A stretch of 46,348 nucleotides of DNA from Candidatus Melainabacteria bacterium (GCA_023250155.1 JAHFBG010000018.1:1-46348), one strand, 5' to 3'; numbered from the stretch's first letter, positions 22,485-31,439 are shown. Notes: generated by a model not told the origin, from the letters alone. Translations and numbers: made by a program.

Positions 22485-24845
22485 ATGCTTATTCCTAAAG
22501 AAGCTTGGAAAAGAAAAATTGGTGAACCACTTGAAGACCCAGGGATTGTTAAGGTAATTGGACCTGAAGGTGGGCTGCCAAATTTTGATGATGGATACTA
22601 TCAAGGTATTCCATTAGGTGGCTTAGGAGCGGGCACTATATCTCAGTCTTACAGAGGCGATTTTAATAAGTGGCATTTAGAAATTGGGAAACATATTTAT
22701 CAAACAGTTCACTCATGTCAGTTTGCATTTTATGAAAATGGAAATGCTGTTGTCTTAAATGAGTGTAAGCCACAAGATGGTTCTCTATCCTCATGGAACT
22801 TTCAAAGACCAAATGGTAATTATCATGCATTATATCCAGTAGCAATATTTGAATATAGTGATTTAAATCTTCATCAAGAACAGTACACGCCAATACTTCC
22901 CCATAACTATCAAGAAAGCAGCTATCCTGTAGCAGTTTTTAGATGGCATATTAAAAATACAAAAAATAAAGAAAGAGAAGTTTCAATATTATGGAGCTGG
23001 AAAAGCCCGTTTGGTAGTATGCAAAATCTATTTTATCAAGAGAATGTTTTTAGTGGTTTGATTTTTGATAACCTAACAACTCAAAAAGATTATAAGTACG
23101 GACAGATGGGAATATTTGTTCAAAAAGAAGGTGTAGAGGTCACATACATAGATGCATTTTCTGAAAATGGGGATGGAAAAGAAGTATGGAAGACATTTGC
23201 AAAAAATGGTGTTCTACCTGGTGGTGTTATAGGAAAAGATAAAAAAGATTTACAAGATAAGCCCGGTGCAATTGCTGTAAAGGTAAAGGTTCCACCCTCT
23301 GACTGTAAAATAGTTACATTTGTTTTAGCATGGGACTTTCCTATTTATGAATCTGGTACAGGCGTCCAATGGTATAAACGTTACACAAATTTATTTGGCA
23401 AAGATGGAAGAAACGTTGTAAGAGTTGCAAGAAAAGCATTCAATAACTTTGAGCGTTGGTTGGTTGAAATTCACAGATGGCAAGGGTTTCTATTGGCAAG
23501 CAAAAAGCCAGACTGGCTTAAGAGTTTTATGCTCAATGAGCTTTATTATCTTGCAGATGGTGGAACGCTTTGGACTAGTGGAAAACCTCTTGAAATCGGA
23601 CCTGGTCCACTAAAAATAGAAGGCATGGAAGAAATTAAAGCAAAAGAAAGAGAAGTTCTTGCAGTTAGCAGACAAGAGGTTCATTTTGGAACACTGGAAT
23701 GTTATGACTACCCATTCTATGAAACTCTTGATGTCAGGTTTTATGGCTCATTTCCTCTTGTAGTTCTGTGGCCTGAGCTTGAAAAAACAGTGTTGAAAGA
23801 TTATATAAAAGCAATTAGCCTTGAGGATTCAAGAAAAGTATTTTTTAATCACCCACTTGATCAAACTACAAGTGAAAGAAAAGTAAAAGGAGCAGCACCT
23901 CATGATCTTGGTGCCCCATTTGGGAATCCATTTAAAGAAATTAATGCATATGACCATGTAAACATAAATCGTTGGAAGGATTTAAATTCAAAGTTTGTTC
24001 TACAAATCTATAGATATTTTTATATTCTTGGGAAAACAGATGTTGAGTTTGTACAATCAGCCTGGGATGCAGTCACTCAAGCTATTACATATTTAAAGCA
24101 ATTTGACAGAGATAATGATTGCTTAATTGAAAATGATAATATTCCCGATCAAACTTATGATAACTGGACCATGCATGGTCCTAGTACTTATTGCAATGGA
24201 CTTTGGCTTAGCGCCTTGAAGGCTACAATTGAAATGGCAAAAATTTTAGATAAAGACTATAAACTTTTTGAAGATTGGTTTCAAACAGGACAAATCAATC
24301 TTGAATCCAAACTATGGACAGGAGAGTATTATAAATTTGATACTAATAGTTCACATGGAAACTGCATCATGGCTGATCAGTTGTGTGGACAGTGGTATGC
24401 AGACTTGTTAGGACTTGGTGATATTTTTAAACCAGAAAGAGTTGATAGTGTTTTAAAAAAAATATATGAGTATAATGTAAAGAAAATCCAGGGTGGAAAC
24501 ATTGGTGCAATTAATGGTTTAAACCCTGATGGAAGCTTACTTCCAGAAAGTAAGGTTTGGAAATTAAATACACAATCCAATGAAGTCTGGACAGGTGTTA
24601 CACTAGCACTAGCATCACATATGTATTTAAGAGGTTTAAAGGAAGAAGCATTACAAACAGCTCATGGCATATATTCCACTGTATATGAAAAGAAAGGATA
24701 TTGGTTTAGAACACCTGAAGCATGGGATATAAATGGAAACTTTAGAGCTTCAATATATCAAAGAGCTGGTGCTATATGGGCATTTACTTTAGTACAAGAA
24801 AAGTCAAGCATTTCATCAGCATCAGCAGCTTTATATCAAAAGTAG
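22485..24845 (+). CDS. GH116 family glycoside hydrolase (GBA2-type beta-glucosidase)
   Basis: The 786-residue enzyme has the GH116 two-domain layout. The N-terminal beta-sandwich (about 25-330) starts with GIPLGGLGAGTISQSYRGDFNKW, the family opening. The C-terminal (alpha/alpha)6 domain carries both catalytic regions: LECYDYPFYETLDVRFYGS, with E405 the probable nucleophile, and PDQTYDNWTMHGPSTYCNGLW, with D559 the probable acid/base. Members include human GBA2 (glucosylceramide) and archaeal beta-glucosidases/xylosidases. The substrate here is unknown. There is no signal peptide, so it should act in the cytoplasm. It follows the AAA gene by 21 nt, on the same strand. Confidence 0.93.
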   Translation: MLIPKEAWKRKIGEPLEDPGIVKVIGPEGGLPNFDDGYYQGIPLGGLGAGTISQSYRGDFNKWHLEIGKHIYQTVHSCQFAFYENGNAVVLNECKPQDGSLSSWNFQRPNGNYHALYPVAIFEYSDLNLHQEQYTPILPHNYQESSYPVAVFRWHIKNTKNKEREVSILWSWKSPFGSMQNLFYQENVFSGLIFDNLTTQKDYKYGQMGIFVQKEGVEVTYIDAFSENGDGKEVWKTFAKNGVLPGGVIGKDKKDLQDKPGAIAVKVKVPPSDCKIVTFVLAWDFPIYESGTGVQWYKRYTNLFGKDGRNVVRVARKAFNNFERWLVEIHRWQGFLLASKKPDWLKSFMLNELYYLADGGTLWTSGKPLEIGPGPLKIEGMEEIKAKEREVLAVSRQEVHFGTLECYDYPFYETLDVRFYGSFPLVVLWPELEKTVLKDYIKAISLEDSRKVFFNHPLDQTTSERKVKGAAPHDLGAPFGNPFKEINAYDHVNINRWKDLNSKFVLQIYRYFYILGKTDVEFVQSAWDAVTQAITYLKQFDRDNDCLIENDNIPDQTYDNWTMHGPSTYCNGLWLSALKATIEMAKILDKDYKLFEDWFQTGQINLESKLWTGEYYKFDTNSSHGNCIMADQLCGQWYADLLGLGDIFKPERVDSVLKKIYEYNVKKIQGGNIGAINGLNPDGSLLPESKVWKLNTQSNEVWTGVTLALASHMYLRGLKEEALQTAHGIYSTVYEKKGYWFRTPEAWDINGNFRASIYQRAGAIWAFTLVQEKSSISSASAALYQK

Positions 24846-24868
24846 ATTTGTGATAAACTTAAGTCATT

Positions 24869-25075
24869 ATGCTACCTTTCAATCTTGGAATTCCAGAAGT
24901 CTTAGTTATCTTAGGTGTAGCATTAGTTATTTTTGGCCCAAAAAAACTCCCTGAATTGGGACGTAATCTTGGAAAGGGTTTAAAGAACTTTAAGGAATCT
25001 CTTAGTTCTGCTGCAAGTGAGATGAAAGCAGGACTAGCTGAAAATGATGAGATTAAGAATGATAGACAAGATTAA
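24869..25075 (+). CDS. tatA: TatA/E-type Sec-independent translocase subunit
   Basis: The 68-residue protein has the TatA layout: an N-terminal membrane helix (PEVLVILGVALVIFGP), the hinge FGPKKLPELGRNLGKGL, and an amphipathic helix with a charged tail. TatA forms the pore part of the twin-arginine pathway that exports folded proteins. It fits with the Tat substrate at 13009 (superoxide dismutase-like). No tatC lies beside it, as in Cyanobacteria where tat genes are scattered. The gene begins 23 nt after the GH116 gene. Confidence 0.95.
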   Translation: MLPFNLGIPEVLVILGVALVIFGPKKLPELGRNLGKGLKNFKESLSSAASEMKAGLAENDEIKNDRQD

Positions 25076-25244
25076 AAAGTTCCAATTACTAAGAAATCTT
25101 AACAACACACTCAAAAATTTTATTTAAATTTAATATTTATGAGCATTAGATAAAGTAAGATAAAGTAAATGAACTTAAGCTCTGTATTCAAAGTAGAATT
25201 TTAAAGAGTATTAAATAATTCAATAAACAATTTAACTAATCATC

Positions 25245-27056
25245 ATGTCGGCAGTAACTCCAGTTAAGCAAACACCCCCATCTACAAGCACTAAACCAGC
25301 TAGTACAGAAGTGCCCCATGTTCAGTTTAAGCAAGTAAAACCTACAACAAATTGGCTAAGAAGACCTTTGCTTAACTCAGTACCTACACCACCAGGAGTT
25401 GTACAAAGCTGGTTTAAAACAATTACACGTGGGACTGCTATTGGAGCTTTAGTAACAGGGGCAGGCATTGTAGATTTAGCAATTAATGCTGTATGGAAAA
25501 GAGAGGAATCCTCTTGGCTTAGAAAATGGGCTTTTCCTGCTATTTCTTTATTGGCTGGGACTTCATTAATCGGTGGGTTTAAACAAACTGAAAATTCTTT
25601 TGGTTCAAATCTTGTTAGCTTTGGCATTCTTAATTCAATAAACAAAGTGTATGAGAAATTAAATGAAGTCTCAAATGAGAGCATATTTAGTAATCTTTTT
25701 AATCACGAGTACTTAAATAAAGTTAAAAATACTGTAGGAAATATTTTTAACGGAATATTTAATACTATTAATATAAATGAAGGACATCTACAAAAGAATA
25801 CAGAAGAATGGTCAGATAAAGATATTAAAGATGCTGGAATAGAATTTCTTGAAAAGATTCAAGCTATTGATGTAGAAAATAATACTCCAGATGACTCATT
25901 GAAACTAGCTAAAGACTATGCAGGAATACTTTATACATATTGCAACACTAATCCTAGTAATATACTTGGAAAATTATTTTCAAGTGAAAAAGGAACAGTT
26001 AGAGGCAGTGTTAGAGAATTGACCGAACACGTAAATGAGTTGCTAAAACCTGTTGGAATATCATTAGGGTTGAAGTACTCTGAAGAAAATAATCTTTTTG
26101 AAATTTATATTCATACAAATGAACTAATTTCTGATTCAAGCTGGAAAAATGCATACAAGCCCTGTATAGCATTTTCAATAATGCCAGGAGATCTCATTGA
26201 AGTAGTAAATTATTTAGCAGTAAATTTAAACACTTTAAAAAATAAACAAAAAACCAGTAAGGATATTCAAGAAACTAACAAAAATACAATTCAAACCATC
26301 ATTTTGACACTAGCAAATTTAAAAGCAAGAGCAGTAAAGGTAGAAGGTGGATATTCTGAAATAGATAAGTTGACAGGTGTTGAGTCTGGAAATATTCAAT
26401 TGCTTGGACCATTACAATATTTAACTGATGAGTCTGTTCAATTACAAGTAAATAAACTGCTTGTAGAAGTATTAGAAGGTAAGAGAGTAGTACCTACTAC
26501 TACTATACTTGGCGGAGGTAAAGCTAAAGAATCAAGAAGTCAAGCTACTGAAGATGAACCTAAAGTAGATCGCCCAAAATACTCTCCTACAGCAACTTCT
26601 CAAGGCATATCTAATACTGGAACAGCTATATTACAAGAGCAAAAAACTGAAACAGCTCAAACTTTAGATGATATTTTAAATTATTTTGGTTTCAATTTAA
26701 CTGATGAAGTAAGCTCTCAAGTTAAAGAACTAAGACTAGCCTTAGTAAAAGCATTTATTAAAAATCAATTTGAAACTAAGGGTGTAGGAGAAGAAGTAGA
26801 GGATGTAACGAGATTAAAAAATTCTGTAAATGACACTTTAAGTCAAAAATACCCAGATGACTACTCAATTTATAAGAAATTAAAAATTACAAATGAACAG
26901 TTTCCATCTAAACTATTAGAGCCTAATAATTTACTAGAAACATTCAATTTAGAAAAAGATGATTTATTAGATCCTACTATTAAACAAAAAGTAACTGATA
27001 TATTAGACCTAATACCTGAAGAGCATAGATATGCTGCAAAAGAGGCAATTTCATAG
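25245..27056 (+). CDS. Large membrane-anchored protein of unknown function
   Basis: The 603-residue protein is not a family I can name. A Pro/Thr-rich N-terminus (about 1-50) is followed by two hydrophobic segments (about 62-82 GALVTGAGIVDLAINAV and 92-110 AFPAISLLAGTSLIGGF). The rest is a long, charged, mostly helical soluble region with a low-complexity break at about 425-470 (GGGKAKESRSQATEDEPKVDRPK), then a C-terminal helical domain of about 130 residues. No ribosome site is apparent before the ATG. The hydrophobic pair after an N-terminal tail matches the AAA+ protein at 20805. Its stop is 2 nt from that of the convergent ndhE gene. Confidence 0.75.
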   Translation: MSAVTPVKQTPPSTSTKPASTEVPHVQFKQVKPTTNWLRRPLLNSVPTPPGVVQSWFKTITRGTAIGALVTGAGIVDLAINAVWKREESSWLRKWAFPAISLLAGTSLIGGFKQTENSFGSNLVSFGILNSINKVYEKLNEVSNESIFSNLFNHEYLNKVKNTVGNIFNGIFNTININEGHLQKNTEEWSDKDIKDAGIEFLEKIQAIDVENNTPDDSLKLAKDYAGILYTYCNTNPSNILGKLFSSEKGTVRGSVRELTEHVNELLKPVGISLGLKYSEENNLFEIYIHTNELISDSSWKNAYKPCIAFSIMPGDLIEVVNYLAVNLNTLKNKQKTSKDIQETNKNTIQTIILTLANLKARAVKVEGGYSEIDKLTGVESGNIQLLGPLQYLTDESVQLQVNKLLVEVLEGKRVVPTTTILGGGKAKESRSQATEDEPKVDRPKYSPTATSQGISNTGTAILQEQKTETAQTLDDILNYFGFNLTDEVSSQVKELRLALVKAFIKNQFETKGVGEEVEDVTRLKNSVNDTLSQKYPDDYSIYKKLKITNEQFPSKLLEPNNLLETFNLEKDDLLDPTIKQKVTDILDLIPEEHRYAAKEAIS

Positions 27057-27058
27057 GG

Positions 27059-27442
27059 TTACCACTTAAGGCTTGCAAAATCTTCCATATCAACTGAAGA
27101 CATATTTCTATAAATAGCAAGAATTATAGCTAGTGCTATAGCTGCTTCTGCTGCTGCAATTGCCATGACAAAAAGTGCAAATACTTGTCCTTTTATATCA
27201 AGGGGATCAACATAGTGTGAGAATGCTACAAGGTTTATATTTACTGCATTCAATAAAAGCTCTATTGACATTAGTACTCTAATCACATTTCTTGAGGCTG
27301 TTAATCCATAAATTCCTATACTAAACAAGGCAAGTGAAAGCAAAATATATTTTTCTAAGGATGAATCTAATCTAATACATAATGTGAAAAACATTCCTAA
27401 TAGGATAAGTGCAATAAAAAATCTTACAAGTGACTTTCCCAT
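27059..27442 (-). CDS. nuoK: NADH-quinone oxidoreductase subunit K (NdhE)
   Basis: This complex I membrane subunit helps proton translocation. The core, [34 protein letters not shown], is characteristic, including the conserved Glu in [11 protein letters not shown] and the second Glu in [11 protein letters not shown]. At 127 residues it is about 25 longer than usual: an extra N-terminal hydrophobic stretch ([21 protein letters not shown]) precedes the normal start. AAGGAG lies about 11 nt before the ATG and supports the long form. It is the last gene of the ndhA-I-G-E block, 6 nt after ndhG. Confidence 0.93.
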   Translation of the reverse strand: MGKSLVRFFIALILLGMFFTLCIRLDSSLEKYILLSLALFSIGIYGLTASRNVIRVLMSIELLLNAVNINLVAFSHYVDPLDIKGQVFALFVMAIAAAEAAIALAIILAIYRNMSSVDMEDFASLKW

Positions 27443-27448
27443 TGAAAA

Positions 27449-27976
27449 TTAAGCTCCTTTTTTATCTTTCTTTGCAATAACAACTGCACCAATAAGAGCC
27501 ACAAGTAAAAGAATTGAGACTAGTTCAAAAGGAAGTACATAAGGTCCCAATAATTTTAATCCAATAATTTCTGTATTTTTTGGACAAGTAGTTATGTCTG
27601 CTACTTCAGTCCACTTACCACCAGTTAATACTAAGCTTAATGTAGTAAACACACCAAGAGAGACTAAAAAACTAAGTATAAGGTGTAATAGTTTATTTTT
27701 ATCTTTAGGTAATTCATGCTTTAAGCTAGTTAGCATAAGAGCAAATACAACTATTAGAGTAATACCTACTGCATAGATTAAAACTTGTGAGGCACCTATA
27801 AAAGGTGCTTGTAATAAGAAATAAACACCTGCTACTGCACCAAAACAAATCACAAGTGAAAACCCCGCCCTTACTATGCTTTTCTCCAGAACTACTCCTA
27901 ATGCACCTAAAATAATGATAGTACTAACCATATAAAAAGGAAGATCATTTAAAATCAGTTTTAATAATGCTTCCAT
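27449..27976 (-). CDS. nuoJ: NADH-quinone oxidoreductase subunit J (NdhG)
   Basis: Membrane subunit of complex I with about five helices in 175 residues. The family pattern VYFLLQAPFIGASQVLIYAVGITLIVVFALMLT is present, including the pi-bulge helix region 'AVGI'. An extra outer loop (TGGKWTEVADITTCPKNTEI) separates helices four and five. The start codon overlaps the ndhI stop by one base (27976), so translation is coupled. Confidence 0.93.
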   Translation of the reverse strand: MEALLKLILNDLPFYMVSTIIILGALGVVLEKSIVRAGFSLVICFGAVAGVYFLLQAPFIGASQVLIYAVGITLIVVFALMLTSLKHELPKDKNKLLHLILSFLVSLGVFTTLSLVLTGGKWTEVADITTCPKNTEIIGLKLLGPYVLPFELVSILLLVALIGAVVIAKKDKKGA

Positions 27977-28512
27977 TATGACTTAGTATCTCCTGAAGTG
28001 CTAACAGCTGCAGGTGCAGCAGCAGCTTTGACTGGCTTTGGTTTTGGCTTAGGCATTTCTTTGAAATCAAAATAAAAACGTGATTGTTCTTGAGTGAGAG
28101 TAAGTCGTTTAATGTCATAGACTAAATCTTCTCTTGAATATTCACTCATTTCAAAATCAACTGTATTAATAATGCAGTTTGTAGGACATACTTCTGTACA
28201 TAGTCCACAAAACATACAAAGACCATGATCTAAATAAAAATCTTTTATAGTACCTTTTTTATCAGGATCTCCAATAACAGTTATACAAGTATCAGGACAA
28301 ATACGCTCGCATTGTTTGCATGCAATGCAAAGATGCTCACTGGTATCTGGATTTACGGTAAGTGCTAACCTGTGACGGGTATTTGGATAAAGCTCAGGAA
28401 CAACATCAGGATAAGATGAAGTAATAGGTTTTCTGCCAATATGCTGAAAAACAGTAAACATGCCTCTTGCAATGTTATATAATCCATCCAGTGTTTTTAT
28501 AAGTATATTCAT
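27976..28512 (-). CDS. nuoI: NADH-quinone oxidoreductase subunit I (NdhI), 2[4Fe-4S]
   Basis: This peripheral-arm subunit carries clusters N6a and N6b toward quinone. Two ferredoxin motifs are complete: C62IACKQCERIC72 with C76, and C99MFCGLCTEVC109 with C113. Upstream is the membrane-contact segment RKPITSSYPDVVPELYPNTRHRL, like cyanobacterial NdhI. The C-terminus has a Lys/Pro/Ala-rich tail (PKPKPKPVKAAAAPAA), probably disordered. The start overlaps the ndhA stop by 4 nt. Confidence 0.95.
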   Translation of the reverse strand: MNILIKTLDGLYNIARGMFTVFQHIGRKPITSSYPDVVPELYPNTRHRLALTVNPDTSEHLCIACKQCERICPDTCITVIGDPDKKGTIKDFYLDHGLCMFCGLCTEVCPTNCIINTVDFEMSEYSREDLVYDIKRLTLTQEQSRFYFDFKEMPKPKPKPVKAAAAPAAVSTSGDTKS

Positions 28513-29837
28513 AATTTAATACTCATCAATATTGCCACCACAAATATATTAATCAGTGAAAGAGGTATTAAAAATTTCCAGCTAAATGACATTAATTGAT
28601 CATAGCGTAAACGAGGGAGCGTAGCTCTAACCCATACTGATACAAAAATTAAAACATAAGCTTTTAACATTAGTGCTATTGATGGAATAAGCCAGCTAAG
28701 ATCACCAAGTTTTGTAGAGCTTAGTAAGCTTAAAATTTTATTTTCTGAACCTTCTGAAACTGGAAGATGCCCACCACCAAAAAATAATATTGAGGCTAAA
28801 CAACATATTATAAAAAGAGCGGTATATTCAGCTAAGAAAAACAATGCAAACTTCATCCCTGTATACTCAGTATTATAACCAGACACTAACTCACTTTCAG
28901 CTTCTGGCAAATCAAATGGAATTCTATTTACTTCTGCACATGCTGAAATAATATACATTAAAAACAATATACAACACATCATAAACAAAATTAATCCATA
29001 TAACCCAACTATAGAATGCTTTCCTAGTGGAAATAGGTTTAATAGTAAGTGCATATTTCCAACAGCAAATATATTCCAATGAAATATTCCACCAGTTTGA
29101 TTGTCTACAATTTCTTTTAAATTAATAGAGCCTGTTAAAACAATCATACTAATTACTGTTAAAACCATTGGGATTTCATAGCTAATAGCTTGAGCAGCAC
29201 TACGTAAACCACCAATTAGAGAGTATTTGTTATTGCTTGCCCATCCACCCAGCACTAAGCCAAGTACTGGTATAGAAGATACTGCCATTATAAAAAGAAT
29301 ACCTATTGATAAATCGCATGATAAAAATGGACCAGTGTTATTTGTAGCAGCTGAAAGTATTGGTATAAAAGCTATTGTAGTAGGTCCAAAAAATATTACT
29401 GGTGCTAAATTAAAAAGAAGTCTATCTGCTCCTTTTGGAATAATGTCTTCTTTAAAAAGAAGCTTTATTGCATCTGCTGCAGTTTGTAAAAAGCCATTTG
29501 GACCTACTCTATCAGGTCCAACACGAACAGTTAGAAGAGCTAAAATTTTTCTTTCATTCAAAACTAGAAATGTTGCATTGGCTGGAATTAGCACCAAAAC
29601 AGCAGCTAAAGGTGCAAGGTAATAAACTACTTGTGCAATTTGAAAATAACCTAGTTTTTGTAGAAGCTCAGGAATAAATTTTGCAAATAATACTACGGTA
29701 ATACTTGTAGCACCATAAATAATTGAGAACCAAAAAAAGGCTAAGACAAAAAAACTAGAAACACCAACCATCCACGATGGCCTGTATAGCTTGTGTGGTC
29801 TAAACCTATCTAAAAGATTTAAGAAAGTAACTGCCAT
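28509..29837 (-). CDS. nuoH: NADH-quinone oxidoreductase subunit H (NdhA)
   Basis: The membrane subunit forming part of the quinone chamber. Conserved stretches include NERKILALLTVRVGPDRVGP, GFLQTAADAIKLLFKED, the GGLRSAAQAISYEIP loop near quinone, and the FDLPEAESELVSGYNTEYTGMKF motif. With 442 residues it is about 70 longer than usual; the extra N-terminus adds hydrophobic segments (about 22-45, 60-75) before the normal first helix. It is the first gene of ndhA-I-G-E, the cyanobacterial/plastid order; the remaining complex I genes are not in the window. Confidence 0.96.
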   Translation of the reverse strand: MAVTFLNLLDRFRPHKLYRPSWMVGVSSFFVLAFFWFSIIYGATSITVVLFAKFIPELLQKLGYFQIAQVVYYLAPLAAVLVLIPANATFLVLNERKILALLTVRVGPDRVGPNGFLQTAADAIKLLFKEDIIPKGADRLLFNLAPVIFFGPTTIAFIPILSAATNNTGPFLSCDLSIGILFIMAVSSIPVLGLVLGGWASNNKYSLIGGLRSAAQAISYEIPMVLTVISMIVLTGSINLKEIVDNQTGGIFHWNIFAVGNMHLLLNLFPLGKHSIVGLYGLILFMMCCILFLMYIISACAEVNRIPFDLPEAESELVSGYNTEYTGMKFALFFLAEYTALFIICCLASILFFGGGHLPVSEGSENKILSLLSSTKLGDLSWLIPSIALMLKAYVLIFVSVWVRATLPRLRYDQLMSFSWKFLIPLSLINIFVVAILMSIKL

Positions 29838-29864
29838 AAGATTCTAAAAGATTCATTAATTATC

Positions 29865-29880
29865 TTAACTTAAGAGTTAA
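29865..29880. promoter_or_regulatory. Palindrome in the ndhA promoter region
   Basis: TTAACT and AGTTAA flank TAAG, an exact inverted repeat 28 nt upstream of the ndhA start. It could be an operator for the complex I operon; no regulator is assigned. Confidence 0.35.
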
Positions 29881-29917
29881 ATTTCGTGTTTAATCGTGTA
29901 TGATATATACAGCTTTG

Positions 29918-29937
29918 TGTGCAAAATGGATTGCACA
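29918..29937. promoter_or_regulatory. Hairpin or operator upstream of the Nudix gene
   Basis: TGTGCAA and TTGCACA are exact reverse complements with a 6-nt loop, 27 nt before the Nudix ATG. It lies in the divergent region with ndhA and could serve either gene. Confidence 0.4.
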
Positions 29938-29964
29938 TTATAAAAACAAAAAACTCTTTTTAAA

Positions 29965-30441
29965 ATGTACAATCCTCGATATGGGAATAATAGGAACGTT
30001 ATGCAAAGACCTAATTTTAGAGTTTCTGTAATTATAGTAAATGAGAAGGAAGAAATATTACTTGTACAGCATAAAAAAGCTAATAGATATTATTGGGTAC
30101 TTCCTGGTGGAAGAATTGAATATGGTGAAAGTTTTCAAGACTGTGCAGTACGTGAACTAAAAGAAGAAACAAATTTAGATATAAGATTTGTTAGTGTTGT
30201 ATTTTTATCAGAAGCAATTGCACCTGATAGAAGTAGACATATTATAAATATTTATGCTACTGGACAAGTACTTGGTGGAGAATTAAAACTTGGAGATGAG
30301 CCTATGCTTGCAGATGTAGGATATAAACCCATTTATGAATTAGAAAAAATTACTTTGTATCCACCAGTAGGTGCAAAAATTATTCAGGCTTACAAGGAAG
30401 GTTTTAAAACACTAACGTATTTAGGAAACCTTTGGGTGTAG
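29965..30441 (+). CDS. Nudix hydrolase
   Basis: The 158-residue protein has the Nudix box from GGRIEYGESF to AVRELKEET (about 48-69), with the catalytic RELKEE helix binding the metal. Nudix enzymes cleave nucleoside diphosphates linked to another group; the substrate is not readable here. The region before, VSVIIVNEKEEILLVQHKK, is the normal first strand pair. The first 17 residues (MYNPRYGNNRNVMQRPN) are not family-like; the internal ATG at Met13 (30001) is an alternative start. Confidence 0.9.
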   Translation: MYNPRYGNNRNVMQRPNFRVSVIIVNEKEEILLVQHKKANRYYWVLPGGRIEYGESFQDCAVRELKEETNLDIRFVSVVFLSEAIAPDRSRHIINIYATGQVLGGELKLGDEPMLADVGYKPIYELEKITLYPPVGAKIIQAYKEGFKTLTYLGNLWV

Positions 30442-30446
30442 AGAAA

Positions 30447-30526
30447 TAGCGTAGAGCGGATAGCGTTTAGGAGAACATAGGACTTAGCGTTTAGCGTAGA
30501 GCGTTTAGGAGAATTAAGAACTTAGA
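30447..30526. repeat. Imperfect direct repeat of about 36 bp
   Basis: Two related copies begin with AGCGTAGAGCG and continue with TTTAGGAGAA and a purine-rich tail (ACATAGGACTT / TTAAGAACTT), joined by extra TAGCGTTT units. The GC content is higher than around it. It lies just past the Nudix stop and just past the stop of the convergent small ORF. Confidence 0.75.
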
Positions 30527-30538
30527 ATAGTCTACTTG

Positions 30539-30634
30539 TTAGAACAATACATGAAATAAAGTAAATGCTTGAGTAAAAATAATCAAGGAAATTAAAATTA
30601 CACTTGATAACTCTTGTCTTTTTGCTTTTATCAT
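30539..30634 (-). CDS. Small membrane peptide (31 aa)
   Basis: This small reading frame has a full Shine-Dalgarno GGAGG placed 5 nt before ATG, among the best in the window. The peptide starts MIKAKRQELSSVILISLIIF and ends LFHVLF: a basic head followed by one membrane helix. The size and layout match single-pass small membrane proteins or hydrophobic toxin-like peptides. I recognise no family. Other small-ORF explanations cannot be excluded, but the ribosome site makes translation likely. Confidence 0.6.
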   Translation of the reverse strand: MIKAKRQELSSVILISLIIFTQAFTLFHVLF

Positions 30635-30786
30635 AATAACCTCCACAGTTGGAATATCTGATTTACATAATATGTAATCGTTTCTTTTTTATTAGGCAAG
30701 ATAGGATCTTTGACCCTAAATTTTAATTCAAGTATATATGTACTATATCGGGATATCACTAAAAAAATCTAAAATATTTTATTGAA

Positions 30787-30821
30787 ATAAAAAAAGGAGC
30801 AAACTTTTTACAGCTTACTCC
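30787..30821 (-). terminator. Intrinsic terminator after the glycine-zipper protein gene
   Basis: On the minus strand GGAGTAAGC pairs with GTTTGCTCC (with G-U pairs) around an 8-nt loop and is followed by a run of T. It lies 26 nt after the stop of the gene at 30847. Confidence 0.75.
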
Positions 30822-30846
30822 TTAGATAATTTTGAGTATAAACTAA

Positions 30847-31254
30847 TTAGTCCCATTTAAAAGGATCATAATCAGTAAATCCGCTGCCTGCCCAGCTAAA
30901 GTTTTCTGCTGTCCATGGTTTATCCCAGCCATATTTAATTCCATCATAGGCTCCCATCAATACACCAGAAACTCCGCCTGCTGCTGCACCAACAACGCCA
31001 CCAGTAGCAAAACCGACAGCTTGATGAACAGCACCATCTTTATTTCCTAAAGCATCAGCTGTTGCATCTTTTCCCCAGAGCCATCCTTTGAGGAATCCTC
31101 TAACACAACCAACTACTGGTCCAACACCTACTCCTAAAACAACACCTGTTGTTTTCTTAAATAGGTCTTCAGCTCCATCTGCTTTAGCAGCTATTGTTGT
31201 AAATGGAAACAATGTGCTAACAACGAGTAAGACTAATAACAAATTCTTTTTCAT
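30847..31254 (-). CDS. Secreted glycine-zipper-like protein
   Basis: A signal peptide is clear (MKKNLLLVLLVVSTLFPFTTIAAKA-DG). The 110-residue mature part has two small-residue-rich stretches, VVLGVGVGPVVGCVRGFLKGW and AVGFATGGVVGAAAGGVSGVLMGAYDG, in which Gly/Ala recur every four residues, as in glycine-zipper proteins that pack in membranes. The end is aromatic and acidic. It is probably in the envelope. A ribosome site (AAAGGAG) precedes ATG. Function unknown. Confidence 0.8.
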   Translation of the reverse strand: MKKNLLLVLLVVSTLFPFTTIAAKADGAEDLFKKTTGVVLGVGVGPVVGCVRGFLKGWLWGKDATADALGNKDGAVHQAVGFATGGVVGAAAGGVSGVLMGAYDGIKYGWDKPWTAENFSWAGSGFTDYDPFKWD

Positions 31255-31439
31255 ATTGCTCTCCTTTAAAGCTTACTGGGAAATAACTTTTCCACAAGCA
31301 AGTAGTATATCACTATAAAAGTTAAATTTATACAACATATTGTTCCAATTCTTTATGTTGTAGAGTTACAAAGTGCCAATGTTTCAAGAAAACCAAGTAA
31401 GGAACAACGTTTTGTTATAAGTGGGAACTTTCCAAATGA

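Noticed and set aside
29227..29622. Long plus-strand open frame inside ndhA
   Set aside because: It lies antisense to a well-conserved complex I gene and its product looks like a frame shadow, without ribosome site or family.
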